Positions 17,467-27,314 of a stretch of DNA of 64,000 nt are shown here, in pieces. How positions within the stretch are numbered: the first letter of the stretch is position 1; every line of letters begins with the position of its first letter. Source of the stretch: Psychroflexus planctonicus (GTDB taxonomy: Bacteria > Bacteroidota > Bacteroidia > Flavobacteriales > Flavobacteriaceae); contig NZ_BMGM01000007.1 in NCBI RefSeq assembly GCF_014640195.1, forward strand, positions 164,581-228,580. Reading direction: 5' to 3'. The notes beneath the pieces are model-generated. The model was given only the letters and a program-made list of their open reading frames with translations, did no database searches and was not told the DNA's origin. The position numbers were made by a program, and so were the translations under genes.

Positions 17467-19776
17467 ATGTTGTTATCCATTTTGGCAGGTCTTTTTGTGG
17501 CTGTGGGCTTGATTTTTATTGGTAAATTCATCAAAAACAAATGGGCTGCTGTTAGCTTAACTGCACTTCCATTAGGTTTGTTTATTTACTTTTTAAATTA
17601 CATTCCGCAAATTGCTTCAGGAGAAATTATTTACCAAAAAATAAGTTGGATTCCCTCTTTTGGAGTAGATTTAAGTTTTCAATTAGACGGACTTTCCTTA
17701 CTGTTTTCCTTAATGATAACGGGTGTAGGAACTTTGGTTTTTGCCTACACTTCGGCATACTTAAAAGGACATGAATATTTAGATCGGTTTTACGCTTACC
17801 TCAGCATGTTTATGGCTGCTATGTTGGGGTTGGTGCTTTCAGACAACTTGATTTCACTGTTCGTTTTTTGGGAATTAACCAGTATTTCTTCATTTTATTT
17901 AATCGGCTTCAATAATACTTCTGAAGCTTCCAGAAAATCAGCTTTAACCGCTTTAGGGATTACGGGAATTGGTGGTTTGTTTTTGTTAGCGGGTGCGCTT
18001 TTATTGGGTTCCATTACAGATTCATATTCCATAGCAGAAATGCTTCAGAATAAAGATTTCCTTCTGCAACACGAATTTTATATTCTTGCTGTTATTTTCA
18101 TTTTTGGTGCTGCCTTTACTAAATCGGCTCAGTTTCCATTTCATTTTTGGCTTCCAGGCGCCATGAAAGCACCAACGCCTGTATCTACGTATTTGCATTC
18201 AGCTACCATGGTAAAAGCGGGGATTTATTTATTGCTTCGCTTTAGTCCAATTTTAGGAAGTACTGAATTTTGGAACACCACATTAATTTTAGTCGGTGCT
18301 GTTACCATGTTGTATTCTGCTTTTCATTTGCTATTTAGAACAGACTTAAAAGGAATTTTAGCCTACTCCACCATTGCCGCACTTGGTATTTTGGTTTTTT
18401 TAATAGGATTAGGCACTCAAGAAGCCATTATTGCTGCTTTGGTTTTTATAGTGGTTCACGCTTTATACAAAGCTTCTTTGTTCTTGATTACGGGAATTAT
18501 TGACCATGAAACAGGCACGCGAGATATTACCAAATTGGCAGGTTTACGAAAAGTGCTAATGCCTGTGGCCATTGCTGGTTTTATTGCTGCACTCATCAGC
18601 GGTGGAGTTCCGCCAAGTATCGGTTTTGTGGGAAAAGATTTAATTTATGAAGCTACTTTAGGCATGCCAACCAATGCCATTTTATTGACAGTAATTGCTA
18701 TTGTTACCAACATTTTGCTGTTTTATGCCGGATTTGTAGCAGGAGTGAAACCCTTTACCGGAAAACTTCCCGAAACTTACGAAAAAGTACACTTACCGAG
18801 TTGGCTCATGTGGTTTCCCCCCTTACTTATGGTTAGCGCAGGAATGGTTTTCGGTATTTTTCCGCAGTTGTTAGAAAGCGCATTTGTTGGACCAGCAACT
18901 TCCAGTTTAGTGAATGATTCAGAAGGTTTCCATTTGAAGTTATGGCATGGGTTTAATACCATTTTGGGCTTAAGTGCCATCACTTTAGTAGTTGGCTTAT
19001 TGCTTTATTTTATATTGAAACCAACTCATCGCTTAGAAAATTTTATCAATAAATTGGAAGTTATTTCGCCTAAAAGCATTTTGTTTTTCTTGACCAATGG
19101 GTTTGAAGATTTTTCTAAAGGTTGGACTAATTTTTTTCAAAATGGGTATTTACGTCATTACATCGCTACCATAGTAGGTTTTCTAGTAGTAGCTTTGGCT
19201 TTCATCATCTTTTCTAATTTTGATTTAAGTTTAGATGTTAGTTCGTTTTCAGAATTAACCACTTACGAAATTGCCATTGCTATTATGATGATTGGTGCTG
19301 TAATTTTTACAGTATTCACCAACTCTAGATTAGCGGCTGTAGCTTCTATGGGTGTTGTTGGTTTTGCTTTCTGTTTGTTGTTTCTATTTTATTCGGCTCC
19401 AGATTTAGCCATGACACAATTTTCAGTAGATACGCTAACCGTTATTTTATTTGTATTAGTTCTGTATAGGTTACCTAAATATTTACATCTTTCTAAAAAT
19501 GTTTTGCGCTTAGAACACGGTATTTTAAGTTTAGCCTTTGGAAGCTTAATAACAATTTTAGTGTTGAAAGTGCTTCAAGAAGATCAAAATTCTGAAATTA
19601 CTAATTTTTATGCTGAAAACTCCTACTTGCTTGCCAAAGGAAAAAATGTAGTAAATGTAATTTTAGTAGACTTTAGAGGGGTTGACACCTTGGTTGAAAT
19701 TAGCGTTTTAATTGTGGCTGCCTTAGGCGTTTTTAGTTTATTGAAGCTGCGTTTAAAAACAAGAGATAAAAAATAA
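17467..19776 (+). CDS. mnhA: Mrp/Mnh Na+/H+ antiporter subunit A
   Basis: Largest subunit of the multisubunit Na+(K+)/H+ antiporter, about 769 residues and almost entirely membrane-embedded. The central proton-channel domain homologous to NuoL carries the conserved stretches FVFWELTSISSFYLIG and KSAQFPFHFWLPGAMKAPTP. The C-terminal MrpA-specific part contains FYSAPDLAMTQFSVDTLTVI and ends with the RGVDTLVEISVLIVAALGV segment. Start placed at ATG 17467, because a GTG start at 17428 would contain the promoter box. First gene of a complete A-G operon, with 4 bases to subunit B. The complex drives sodium export and pH homeostasis, which fits a marine or saline lifestyle. Confidence 0.93.
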   Translation: MLLSILAGLFVAVGLIFIGKFIKNKWAAVSLTALPLGLFIYFLNYIPQIASGEIIYQKISWIPSFGVDLSFQLDGLSLLFSLMITGVGTLVFAYTSAYLKGHEYLDRFYAYLSMFMAAMLGLVLSDNLISLFVFWELTSISSFYLIGFNNTSEASRKSALTALGITGIGGLFLLAGALLLGSITDSYSIAEMLQNKDFLLQHEFYILAVIFIFGAAFTKSAQFPFHFWLPGAMKAPTPVSTYLHSATMVKAGIYLLLRFSPILGSTEFWNTTLILVGAVTMLYSAFHLLFRTDLKGILAYSTIAALGILVFLIGLGTQEAIIAALVFIVVHALYKASLFLITGIIDHETGTRDITKLAGLRKVLMPVAIAGFIAALISGGVPPSIGFVGKDLIYEATLGMPTNAILLTVIAIVTNILLFYAGFVAGVKPFTGKLPETYEKVHLPSWLMWFPPLLMVSAGMVFGIFPQLLESAFVGPATSSLVNDSEGFHLKLWHGFNTILGLSAITLVVGLLLYFILKPTHRLENFINKLEVISPKSILFFLTNGFEDFSKGWTNFFQNGYLRHYIATIVGFLVVALAFIIFSNFDLSLDVSSFSELTTYEIAIAIMMIGAVIFTVFTNSRLAAVASMGVVGFAFCLLFLFYSAPDLAMTQFSVDTLTVILFVLVLYRLPKYLHLSKNVLRLEHGILSLAFGSLITILVLKVLQEDQNSEITNFYAENSYLLAKGKNVVNVILVDFRGVDTLVEISVLIVAALGVFSLLKLRLKTRDKK

Positions 19777-19780
19777 ATTT

Positions 19781-20191
19781 ATGAAAACAATTATTTTACG
19801 TACCGCGTCAGATTTTCTGCTTCCAGTATTGCTTTTGTTTTCGCTTTTTATATTATTGCGCGGACATTATTTACCAGGTGGTGGCTTTATCGGCGGTTTG
19901 GTTGCTGCTATTGCTTTTGTACTTGATGCCTTTGCAAACGGTTTAAAAAACACCAAAACATTATTGAAAATTCATCCAGGTTTTTTAATGCCTGTGGGAT
20001 TATCGCTTGCTTTTGTAAGTGCGGTAACTCCTTTGTTTTTCGATTTACCTTTGATGACAGGCTTGTGGGCTAGCGAACCAATTCCAGTAATAGGAAACTT
20101 GGGTTCTGCTTTGTTTTTTGATACGGGCGTTTATTTGGTTGTCATTGGAGCATCGTTAACCATTATTTTCACCATTTCTGAAGCAGCTTAA
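19781..20191 (+). CDS. mnhB: Mrp/Mnh antiporter subunit B
   Basis: A 136-residue membrane protein with four predicted helices. It carries the family signature [19 protein letters not shown] at about residues 27-45, and a C-terminal segment [17 protein letters not shown] typical of MrpB. It is needed for assembly and activity of the antiporter complex in the inner membrane. It starts four bases after subunit A and ends one base before subunit C, as expected for a tightly coupled operon. Confidence 0.92.
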   Translation: MKTIILRTASDFLLPVLLLFSLFILLRGHYLPGGGFIGGLVAAIAFVLDAFANGLKNTKTLLKIHPGFLMPVGLSLAFVSAVTPLFFDLPLMTGLWASEPIPVIGNLGSALFFDTGVYLVVIGASLTIIFTISEAA

Positions 20192-20192
20192 T

Positions 20193-20546
20193 ATGGAAAT
20201 ACTTTTAGCAGTTATAACTGGACTTCTCTACGCAGCTGGAATTTATATGATGCTGAGAAGAAGCCTTGTAAAATTAATTTTAGGAATTATTCTATTAGGA
20301 AATGGGGTGAACTTACTTATTTTTTTATTAGGTAGAATTACCAAAGGAAAACCGCCTATTATTCCAGAAGAAGCCAAAGTTTTTCAAGAAATATATGCCG
20401 ATCCTGTTCCGCAAGCTTTAATTTTAACCGCTATTGTAATTAGCTTTGGTTTACAAGCATTTGCCATTATTTTGGTAAAGCGTACGTATAAAGTTTTAGG
20501 AACAGATGACCTAGATCAATTGAACACAACCGACGAAGACTCATGA
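20193..20546 (+). CDS. mnhC: Mrp/Mnh antiporter subunit C
   Basis: A 117-residue, three-helix protein homologous to NuoK of complex I. The conserved [17 protein letters not shown] region (about 28-44) and [17 protein letters not shown] (about 70-86) mark MrpC. The C-terminus is acidic. Its stop overlaps the start of subunit D (ATGA), so the two are translationally coupled. Acts only as part of the hetero-oligomeric antiporter. Confidence 0.92.
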   Translation: MEILLAVITGLLYAAGIYMMLRRSLVKLILGIILLGNGVNLLIFLLGRITKGKPPIIPEEAKVFQEIYADPVPQALILTAIVISFGLQAFAIILVKRTYKVLGTDDLDQLNTTDEDS

Positions 20547-22066
20547 GTAATTTAGCTATATTAAGTCCGTTACTAATCCATTTGCTATTTAGCATTTTGC
20601 TCATGTTTGCATGGCGAAGCTTAAAATGGCAAAAAAGCCTAACTATAATTGGTAACAGCATTGCCTTAGCAGCGAGCATTTGGGTTTTTATACTGGTTTA
20701 CGAACACGGAACACAAACCGTACAATCGGGTAATTGGCAAGCGCCTTTCGGAATCACTTTTGTTGGCGATATGCTTGCTGTCACCTTAGTTTTATTAACT
20801 TGTATCAGTGGTTTTGCTGTGGCTATTTTTTCAGTAGTTTCTGTAATTAAGGCACGATTAAAGTTTGGGTATTTTAGTGTTTTTCATTTTTTATTGATGG
20901 GCTTAATCGGCGCGTTTTTAACAGGAGATATATTCAATTTATATGTTTGGTTCGAAATTATTATCATCAGTTCCTTCGTATTAATTAGTTTAGGTGGAGA
21001 AAAAAATCAATTAGAAGGTGCCGTAAAATATTTTACGCTTAACTTCTTAGCTTCTATGATTTTCTTAACTGCTTTGGGTGTTTTATATGGTTTAACGGGA
21101 ACCTTAAACATGGCAGATTTATCTCAAAAAATAGTTTTGTTAGAAAATCAAGCTTTAGTTGAAATTTGTGCCGTTTTATTCTTAGTAGGGTTCGGAATTA
21201 AATCTGCCGTTTTTCCTTTGTATTTTTGGTTGCCTGCATCTTATCACACTCCGCCTTCTGCCGTTTCAGCTATATTTGCAGGCTTGCTTACCAAAGTTGG
21301 TGTTTATGCTTTAATTCGAGTTTTTACCTTGATTTTTGTAGGTGATTTATTCTTAGAAACCTTGTTGTTAAGCATTGCCATCTTAAGCATTTTTAGTGGT
21401 GGGATTGGTGCGTTGATTCAGAATAACATCCGAAAAGTTTTTTCTTATTTAATAATTTGCCATATCGGTTTTATGATTGGTGGCTTGGGCTTGTTTACTA
21501 CAGTTGCTATTGCAGGAACTATTTTTTATCTAATTCATGATATTATTGTAAAAACAAACTTGTTTTTAATAAGTGGATTGATTTATAGGTTGCGTTCTAC
21601 TTCTAGTTTACAAAAGCTTGGCGGATTGTATGACCAATATCCTAAAATTAGTTTATTGCTTGCCATTCCATTATTTTCATTGGTAGGCATTCCTCCTTTG
21701 TCTGGTTTCTGGCCTAAAATTTCATTGATTTTAGCTGGATTTGAACAACAAAATTACTGGTTTGTTGGTGCGGTTATTTTTGGTAGTTTAATTACATTGG
21801 TTGTTATTGCTAAAGTTTGGTCGGAAGCCTTTTGGAAAGAACCAAAACCCGTAAAAAAATGGAAAAAGTTTGTAGACTTTAGTCAACTTAAACAAATCCA
21901 GAAAGCACAACTAATTTTTCCTATAGCATTTTTAAGTGTTGTATCTTTATACATCGGTTTTGGAGCAGAGCATATCCAACAATTATCCGAACGCATAGCT
22001 AACGAACTTATGGATAATCAGCAATATATAGACGCCGTATTTAAAACAAGAACAGATGCGAGGTAA
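20543..22066 (+). CDS. mnhD: Mrp/Mnh antiporter subunit D
   Basis: A 507-residue polytopic protein of the NuoM/NuoN-like proton-channel family. Conserved features include [20 protein letters not shown] (glutamate in helix 5) and [20 protein letters not shown], the lysine-bearing helix and loop typical of MrpD. The later helix has [18 protein letters not shown]. Overlaps subunit C by four bases and subunit E by eleven. With subunit A it forms the likely ion-translocating units of the antiporter. Confidence 0.93.
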   Translation: MSNLAILSPLLIHLLFSILLMFAWRSLKWQKSLTIIGNSIALAASIWVFILVYEHGTQTVQSGNWQAPFGITFVGDMLAVTLVLLTCISGFAVAIFSVVSVIKARLKFGYFSVFHFLLMGLIGAFLTGDIFNLYVWFEIIIISSFVLISLGGEKNQLEGAVKYFTLNFLASMIFLTALGVLYGLTGTLNMADLSQKIVLLENQALVEICAVLFLVGFGIKSAVFPLYFWLPASYHTPPSAVSAIFAGLLTKVGVYALIRVFTLIFVGDLFLETLLLSIAILSIFSGGIGALIQNNIRKVFSYLIICHIGFMIGGLGLFTTVAIAGTIFYLIHDIIVKTNLFLISGLIYRLRSTSSLQKLGGLYDQYPKISLLLAIPLFSLVGIPPLSGFWPKISLILAGFEQQNYWFVGAVIFGSLITLVVIAKVWSEAFWKEPKPVKKWKKFVDFSQLKQIQKAQLIFPIAFLSVVSLYIGFGAEHIQQLSERIANELMDNQQYIDAVFKTRTDAR

Positions 22067-22532
22067 ATTTTTAGCAAACATACTACTCACCATTATTTGG
22101 GTTTTTCTTACCGGAAGCTTCGCCGTTGTCAACTTTATTTTTGGATTTATCATCAGTTTTTTAATACTGTGGATTATTAGTTCTAGAGATGAAGAAAACA
22201 AATACGTAAGACTTATACCTAAGTTAATCTCTTTTATTTTGTTTTTTTTATGGGAAGTTGTAAAAGCCAACATACAGGTAGCTTACGAAGTAATTACACC
22301 TACAAATAATATGAAACCAGGAATTGTAAAAATTCCACTAGATGCAAAAACTAACATTGAAATTACACTTTTAGCCAACCTGATTACGCTTACGCCAGGA
22401 ACTTTGAGTTTAGATGTTTCTGAAGATAAAAAAGTGCTGTATGTACATTCTATGTACGTGAACGACAAACAAGAGTTTATAGACGATATTAAAAATGGCT
22501 TTGAACGCCGATTATTATCAATTTTAAGATGA
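22056..22532 (+). CDS. mnhE: Mrp/Mnh antiporter subunit E
   Basis: 158 residues, with N-terminal hydrophobic helices and a soluble C-terminal half. The segment LLANLITLTPGTLSLDVSED (about 107-126) is the hallmark of MrpE. It is preceded by FFLWEVVKANIQVAYEVI. The start overlaps the end of subunit D and the stop overlaps the start of subunit F (ATGA). Needed for Mrp complex activity. No enzymatic role is known. Confidence 0.92.
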   Translation: MRGKFLANILLTIIWVFLTGSFAVVNFIFGFIISFLILWIISSRDEENKYVRLIPKLISFILFFLWEVVKANIQVAYEVITPTNNMKPGIVKIPLDAKTNIEITLLANLITLTPGTLSLDVSEDKKVLYVHSMYVNDKQEFIDDIKNGFERRLLSILR

Positions 22533-22807
22533 GTTTACACGACTATTTATATTACGTAATTCTTCCTATTTTGGCTATCTCGTCATTAGCTGTTTTTGTG
22601 CGCTTTGTGAAAGGGCCAACCATTGTAGATCGCGTTGTAGCTCTAGACCTTATTATTACTTTAGGCATTGGCGAAATTGCCATTTATAGTATCATAAACA
22701 ATAAGCCAACATTTTTAGATATCGCTACAATTTTAGCTTTAATTGCCTTTTTAGGAACAGTAGCTTTTGCGTATTATTTAGAAAAAAGAGATAAAAAAGA
22801 TGATTGA
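22529..22807 (+). CDS. mnhF: Mrp/Mnh antiporter subunit F
   Basis: A 92-residue, three-helix protein. The family signature FVKGPTIVDRVVALDLI lies at about residues 26-42, and the last helix is followed by a basic and acidic tail (EKRDKKDD). Overlaps subunit E by four bases and subunit G by eight. Part of the Mrp antiporter complex. Confidence 0.92.
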   Translation: MSLHDYLYYVILPILAISSLAVFVRFVKGPTIVDRVVALDLIITLGIGEIAIYSIINNKPTFLDIATILALIAFLGTVAFAYYLEKRDKKDD

Positions 22808-23231
22808 TATTTCTATATACATTCTATCCACTCTAGGAGCCATATTTGCTATGTTAGCAGCTATTGGTATTTTAAGAATGCCAGATACGTATTTAAGAAT
22901 TTCAGTAACTACCAAAGCAGCAACTTTGGGCATTGGTTTAATTTTAGGTGCTGCAGCTTTGTATTTTGGAGATTTCTCTGTTTCAACACGAGTACAAGCC
23001 ATTATTATTTTCATTGTACTTACCGCTCCAGTTGGTGCACATCTAATTGGCAGAACATCTTATTTTCTTGGCAATAAAATGTGGAAAAATTCTGTAGTAG
23101 ACGATTTAGAAAACAAATACGATAAGAAAAAACACAAGTTGCTAAGCGAAGATGTTCAAAAACATCGAAGAAAAGAAGAACAGAAAGATGAAGAAGATGA
23201 AAGAAAAAAAGCCGAAGAAGACAAATGGTAA
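22800..23231 (+). CDS. mnhG: Mrp/Mnh antiporter subunit G
   Basis: 143 residues. The first ~100 form the MrpG fold, with three helices and the signature GILRMPDTYLRISVTTKAATLG at about residues 21-42. The last ~45 residues are an unusually long, strongly charged Lys/Glu tail (HRRKEEQKDEEDERKKAEED) predicted as a helix on the cytoplasmic side. The following AONS-like gene has its possible start codons inside the DNA of this tail. Closes the seven-gene operon. Confidence 0.9.
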   Translation: MIDISIYILSTLGAIFAMLAAIGILRMPDTYLRISVTTKAATLGIGLILGAAALYFGDFSVSTRVQAIIIFIVLTAPVGAHLIGRTSYFLGNKMWKNSVVDDLENKYDKKKHKLLSEDVQKHRRKEEQKDEEDERKKAEEDKW

Positions 23232-24369
23232 CTTCCCAACAAATCTCTATGAAGCACTAGAAAATCGAAAACAAAATGCCAACCTTAGAAAGCTTCCTTC
23301 TCATTTTCCAAAATACGATTTTTCATCTAATGATTACTTGGGTTTTGCCAAAGCAAAAAACATAGCAGAAAAGGCTTCAGAAATTGTTACTGATGCTCAA
23401 ACCAATATCAATTCTGCTACAAGTTCTCGCTTAATTCGTGGCAATTATCCTTTAATTGAAGAAGCCGAACAAATACTAGCTACTTTTTATGAAGCTGAAT
23501 CAGCACTCATTTTCAACTCAGGATATTTAGCTAATTTGGGATTGCTATCTTGCATAAACACAAAAAACACCTTGGTTTTTTACGATGAGTTAGCGCATGC
23601 TTCCATTCGAGATGGTTTGCAGCTTTCACTTGGAAAAGCTTATAAATTTAAACACAACGATGTATCAGATTTAGCCGAAAAAATTCAGCTTCAACAAAAA
23701 AGGAATTCAGAAGCAACTATTTACATTATCACCGAAGCTATTTTTTCAATGGATGGCGATGGACCTAATTTGAATAAATTACTTCAATTATGTAAAGAAA
23801 ACAATTGTTATTTAATTATAGACGAAGCCCATTCTAACCCGATGTATCCTTTAAAAAATTTGCTAAGTGAGTACAACTTAAACAATGTGTTTGCTCGTAT
23901 TGTTACCTTTGGAAAAGGATTTGGCGTACACGGAGCAGCTGTTTTAGGTTCAGAACAATTGAAATCTTATCTAGTCAACTTTAGCCGAAGTTTCATCTAT
24001 ACCACAGCCACTTCACCACATAGCATTGCTTCTATTTTAGCTGCACATCAGCATTTTGAAGAAGATAAAAATCAGCTTTCATTTCTAAAAGAAAACATCA
24101 GCCAATTTAGAAGTGTAATGCATCAATTAAAACTAGAAAAACATTTTTTAGAAAGCTATACACAAATACAATCTTGCCTAATTTCAGGAAACGACCGAGT
24201 AAGCAAAGCAGCAGAATTTTTGCAGGTAAAAGAATTCGATGTCCGCGCTATTAAAAGTCCTACGGTTCCTGAAGGAAAAGAACGACTTCGGTTTTGCATT
24301 CATAGCTACAACAATCCTAGTGAAATTGAAGCAGTATTGAAAAATTTGGCTTTGTACTTCAGTAAATAG
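23197..24369 (+). CDS. PLP-dependent aminotransferase-fold enzyme, 8-amino-7-oxononanoate synthase-like
   Basis: An alpha-oxoamine synthase family enzyme. BioF of this family condenses pimeloyl-ACP (or -CoA) with alanine in biotin synthesis. Visible motifs: the substrate-loop FSSNDYLGFAKA, the glycine-rich NSGYLANLGLL, the PLP-contacting IIDEAHSNP, and the Schiff-base lysine in TFGKGFGVHGAAV (K240 from this start). About 390 residues, the family's usual length. Possible ATGs at 23152, 23188 and 23197 all lie within the end of mnhG. The last is closest to where homology should begin (NLYEALENRK). No other biotin genes are nearby, so a relative acting on another acyl donor is possible. Confidence 0.78.
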   Translation: MKEKKPKKTNGNFPTNLYEALENRKQNANLRKLPSHFPKYDFSSNDYLGFAKAKNIAEKASEIVTDAQTNINSATSSRLIRGNYPLIEEAEQILATFYEAESALIFNSGYLANLGLLSCINTKNTLVFYDELAHASIRDGLQLSLGKAYKFKHNDVSDLAEKIQLQQKRNSEATIYIITEAIFSMDGDGPNLNKLLQLCKENNCYLIIDEAHSNPMYPLKNLLSEYNLNNVFARIVTFGKGFGVHGAAVLGSEQLKSYLVNFSRSFIYTTATSPHSIASILAAHQHFEEDKNQLSFLKENISQFRSVMHQLKLEKHFLESYTQIQSCLISGNDRVSKAAEFLQVKEFDVRAIKSPTVPEGKERLRFCIHSYNNPSEIEAVLKNLALYFSK

Positions 24370-24463
24370 TGAGATGAAGTATTGAAAAAGGTTAGCGGTG
24401 AAAAATCATTTCATTAGCCTTTAATAATTGTTAATGTATATCTTATAAGTTAAGCTAAAGTTG

Positions 24464-24472
24464 TAAATTTGC
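24464..24472 (+). promoter_or_regulatory. Candidate -7 promoter box of sucAB
   Basis: TAAATTTGC fits the TAnnTTTG consensus and lies 28 bases before the sucA ATG. I could not identify a well-placed TTG -33 element. Confidence 0.4.
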
Positions 24473-24500
24473 TTTACAATTAGAAATCGTAATTCCATAT

Positions 24501-27308
24501 ATGGACCCATTTTCGTTTCTCAACACAGTACATCCTTCGTACTTATCAGAATTATATCAAAAATACTTAGTAAACCCTGATGCTATTGAGCCCAGTTGGA
24601 GAGCTTTTTTCCAAGGCTTCGATTTTGGCAAATATGGTACAGAAGCAGAAGAAGTTTTACTTCAAGATGCAGAAACTAAAGAAAAACATCAAGTAGAAGT
24701 TCCTGACGATGTAAAGAAGGAATTTCAAGTAATTAACTTAATTGATGCATACCGTCATCGTGGGCATTTGTTTACCAAAACCAATCCCGTTCGCGAACGC
24801 AGAAGCTACAAGCCCGAGATAACCTTAGACTTATTTGGTCTAACTGAAGCAGACTTAGAACAAGAATTTAAAGCTGGAGAGCTAATTGGTATTGGAAAAG
24901 CTAAACTAAAGCAAATTGTAGCATTTCTAGAGAACGTTTTTTGCGATTCAATTGGAGTTGAATATGCTTACATCAGAAAACCTGAAGAAGTAGATTGGAT
25001 TCAAAATTGGATATACAATAACGAAAATCAACCTAATTTTGATAACGACCAAAAGAAAAATATACTCCGAAAATTAAATGAAGCCGTTACTTTTGAAAGC
25101 TTTTTACACAAAAGCTACGTTGGACAAAAACGTTTTTCGTTAGAAGGAAACGAAAGTTTAATTCCAGCACTAGATGCTTTAATTGAAGGTGCAGCCAACA
25201 AAGGTGTTAAAGAGTTTGTTATGGGAATGGCTCACCGTGGCCGTTTAAACACCTTAGCCAATATATTTGGGAAAAATGCCAAAGACATCTTTAACGAATT
25301 TGAAGGAAAAGACTACGAAATTGAAGGATTTGATGGCGATGTAAAATACCACTTGGGCTGGACATCTACTCGAAAAACAGACTCTGGAAAAGAAATTAAT
25401 TTAAACATTGCACCAAACCCTTCACACTTAGAAACAGTAGGTGCTGTGGTTGAAGGAATAGTAAGAGCAAAACAAGACGATTACCATTTAGGAGAAGAAC
25501 AAAATGTGTTGCCCATCATCGTTCATGGTGATGCAGCCATAGCAGCCCAAGGTATTGCTTACGAGATTGTACAAATGGCTCAACTAGACGGTTACAAAAC
25601 ACAAGGTACAATTCATATTGTTGTAAATAATCAAATTGGCTTTACTACCAATTACACAGACGGACGTTCTTCAACCTATTGCACAGATGTAGCTAAAGTA
25701 ACTTTATCTCCTGTTTTACATGTTAATGCAGATGATGCAGAAGCAGTAGTACATGCTATGAATTTTGCATTAGATTACAGAATGAAATTTGGTAGAGACG
25801 TTTTTATAGATTTATTGGGTTATAGAAAATACGGACACAATGAAGGAGATGAACCACGCTTTACACAACCTAAATTATACAAAGCCATTTCTAAGCATGC
25901 TAACCCCAGAGATATTTATGTTGAAAAACTAATTGAAGAAGGAGTTATAGACAAAAAGTATGTTGAAGAATTAGAAAATAAATACAAAGCCCGATTAGAA
26001 GAAAGCTTTGAAGATTCAAAAAAAGAAAACACCACATTAATAACGCCAATTTTACAAGATGTCTGGGAAGGTTTCGATTATGGAAACAGACAAGACATGT
26101 TGCAAGAAGTAGATACCACTTTTGATTTAGACTTGCTTAGCGACTTAGCTGAAGCCATTACTACTTTACCAGAAGACAAGAAATTCTTAAAGAAAACCAA
26201 TCGATTATTCGATAACAGAAAGAAAATGTTCTTTGAAAAGAATGAATTAGATTGGGCAATGGGTGAACTACTAGCTTATGCTACTCTACTTCATGAAGGC
26301 CACGATGTAAGAATTACAGGACAAGATGTAGAACGTGGAACTTTTTCACACCGTCATGCTGTAGTAAAAGTGGAAGACAGCGAAGAAGAAGTGGTGCTCC
26401 ACAATAATATATCAGACATACAAGCACATTTCTATATTTACAACTCACTTTTATCAGAATATGGTGTTGTTGGATTTGATTATGGTTATGCCATGGCAAG
26501 CCCAAAAACATTAACCATTTGGGAAGCTCAATTTGGAGATTTTAGCAACGGAGCTCAAATCATGATAGACCAATACATCTCTTCAGGAGAAGATAAATGG
26601 AAAACTCAAAATGGTTTGGTTATGCTTTTGCCACACGGTTACGAAGGCCAAGGCTCAGAGCATTCTTCAGCTAGAATGGAACGCTACTTACAATTGTGCG
26701 CTAAAGACAATATGTTTATTGCCAATTGTACCACACCTGCTAATTTTTATCATTTGCTGAGAAGACAAATGAAAATCAATTACAGAAAACCTTTGGTAGT
26801 ATTTACTCCTAAAAGTTTATTGCGTCATCCAAAAGTAATATCTACCAAAGAAGAATTAGCTAATGGAAGTTTTCAAGAAGTAATAGATGACAAGGATGCT
26901 AAAGTAAAAGATATCAAAACCTTAGTATTTTGTTCAGGTAAGTTTTATTACGATTTATTAAAGCGCAGAGAAGAAGACGGAAGAAAAGACATGGCTTTGG
27001 TAAGAATAGAACAGCTTTTCCCGATTCCTGAAGACGAAATTAACGCGATTATAGAAAAGTACAACAAAGCAACTGATATAGTTTGGGCGCAAGAAGAGCC
27101 AATGAACATGGGTGCTTACTCGCACTTCATGCTACAGTATAATCGCATGAAAGAATTTAGAGTTTGCAGCCGTAGATTTTACAGCTCACCAGCGGCAGGA
27201 AGTGCAGCACGATTCCAAAAGAGACATGAAGGAGTGATAGATTACGTATTTGACCCTTCCAGAAACAACCATGTTAGAGATTACAAAAAAGAACAAAATA
27301 AAGATTAA
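24501..27308 (+). CDS. sucA: 2-oxoglutarate dehydrogenase E1 component
   Basis: Thiamine-diphosphate-dependent decarboxylase of the 2-oxoglutarate dehydrogenase complex (TCA cycle). 935 residues, as in other bacteria. The N-terminal peptide LSELYQKYLVNPDAIEPSWR is the conserved E1o start. The catalytic core shows GMAHRGRLNTLANI, the phosphate-loop IVHGDAAIAAQG, and the ThDP/Mg motif beginning VVNNQIGFTTN. The C-terminal half has the HGYEGQGSEHSSARMERYLQ motif. The E2 gene follows 6 bases downstream. The E3 gene is not in this window. Confidence 0.96.
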   Translation: MDPFSFLNTVHPSYLSELYQKYLVNPDAIEPSWRAFFQGFDFGKYGTEAEEVLLQDAETKEKHQVEVPDDVKKEFQVINLIDAYRHRGHLFTKTNPVRERRSYKPEITLDLFGLTEADLEQEFKAGELIGIGKAKLKQIVAFLENVFCDSIGVEYAYIRKPEEVDWIQNWIYNNENQPNFDNDQKKNILRKLNEAVTFESFLHKSYVGQKRFSLEGNESLIPALDALIEGAANKGVKEFVMGMAHRGRLNTLANIFGKNAKDIFNEFEGKDYEIEGFDGDVKYHLGWTSTRKTDSGKEINLNIAPNPSHLETVGAVVEGIVRAKQDDYHLGEEQNVLPIIVHGDAAIAAQGIAYEIVQMAQLDGYKTQGTIHIVVNNQIGFTTNYTDGRSSTYCTDVAKVTLSPVLHVNADDAEAVVHAMNFALDYRMKFGRDVFIDLLGYRKYGHNEGDEPRFTQPKLYKAISKHANPRDIYVEKLIEEGVIDKKYVEELENKYKARLEESFEDSKKENTTLITPILQDVWEGFDYGNRQDMLQEVDTTFDLDLLSDLAEAITTLPEDKKFLKKTNRLFDNRKKMFFEKNELDWAMGELLAYATLLHEGHDVRITGQDVERGTFSHRHAVVKVEDSEEEVVLHNNISDIQAHFYIYNSLLSEYGVVGFDYGYAMASPKTLTIWEAQFGDFSNGAQIMIDQYISSGEDKWKTQNGLVMLLPHGYEGQGSEHSSARMERYLQLCAKDNMFIANCTTPANFYHLLRRQMKINYRKPLVVFTPKSLLRHPKVISTKEELANGSFQEVIDDKDAKVKDIKTLVFCSGKFYYDLLKRREEDGRKDMALVRIEQLFPIPEDEINAIIEKYNKATDIVWAQEEPMNMGAYSHFMLQYNRMKEFRVCSRRFYSSPAAGSAARFQKRHEGVIDYVFDPSRNNHVRDYKKEQNKD

Positions 27309-27314
27309 TATATT

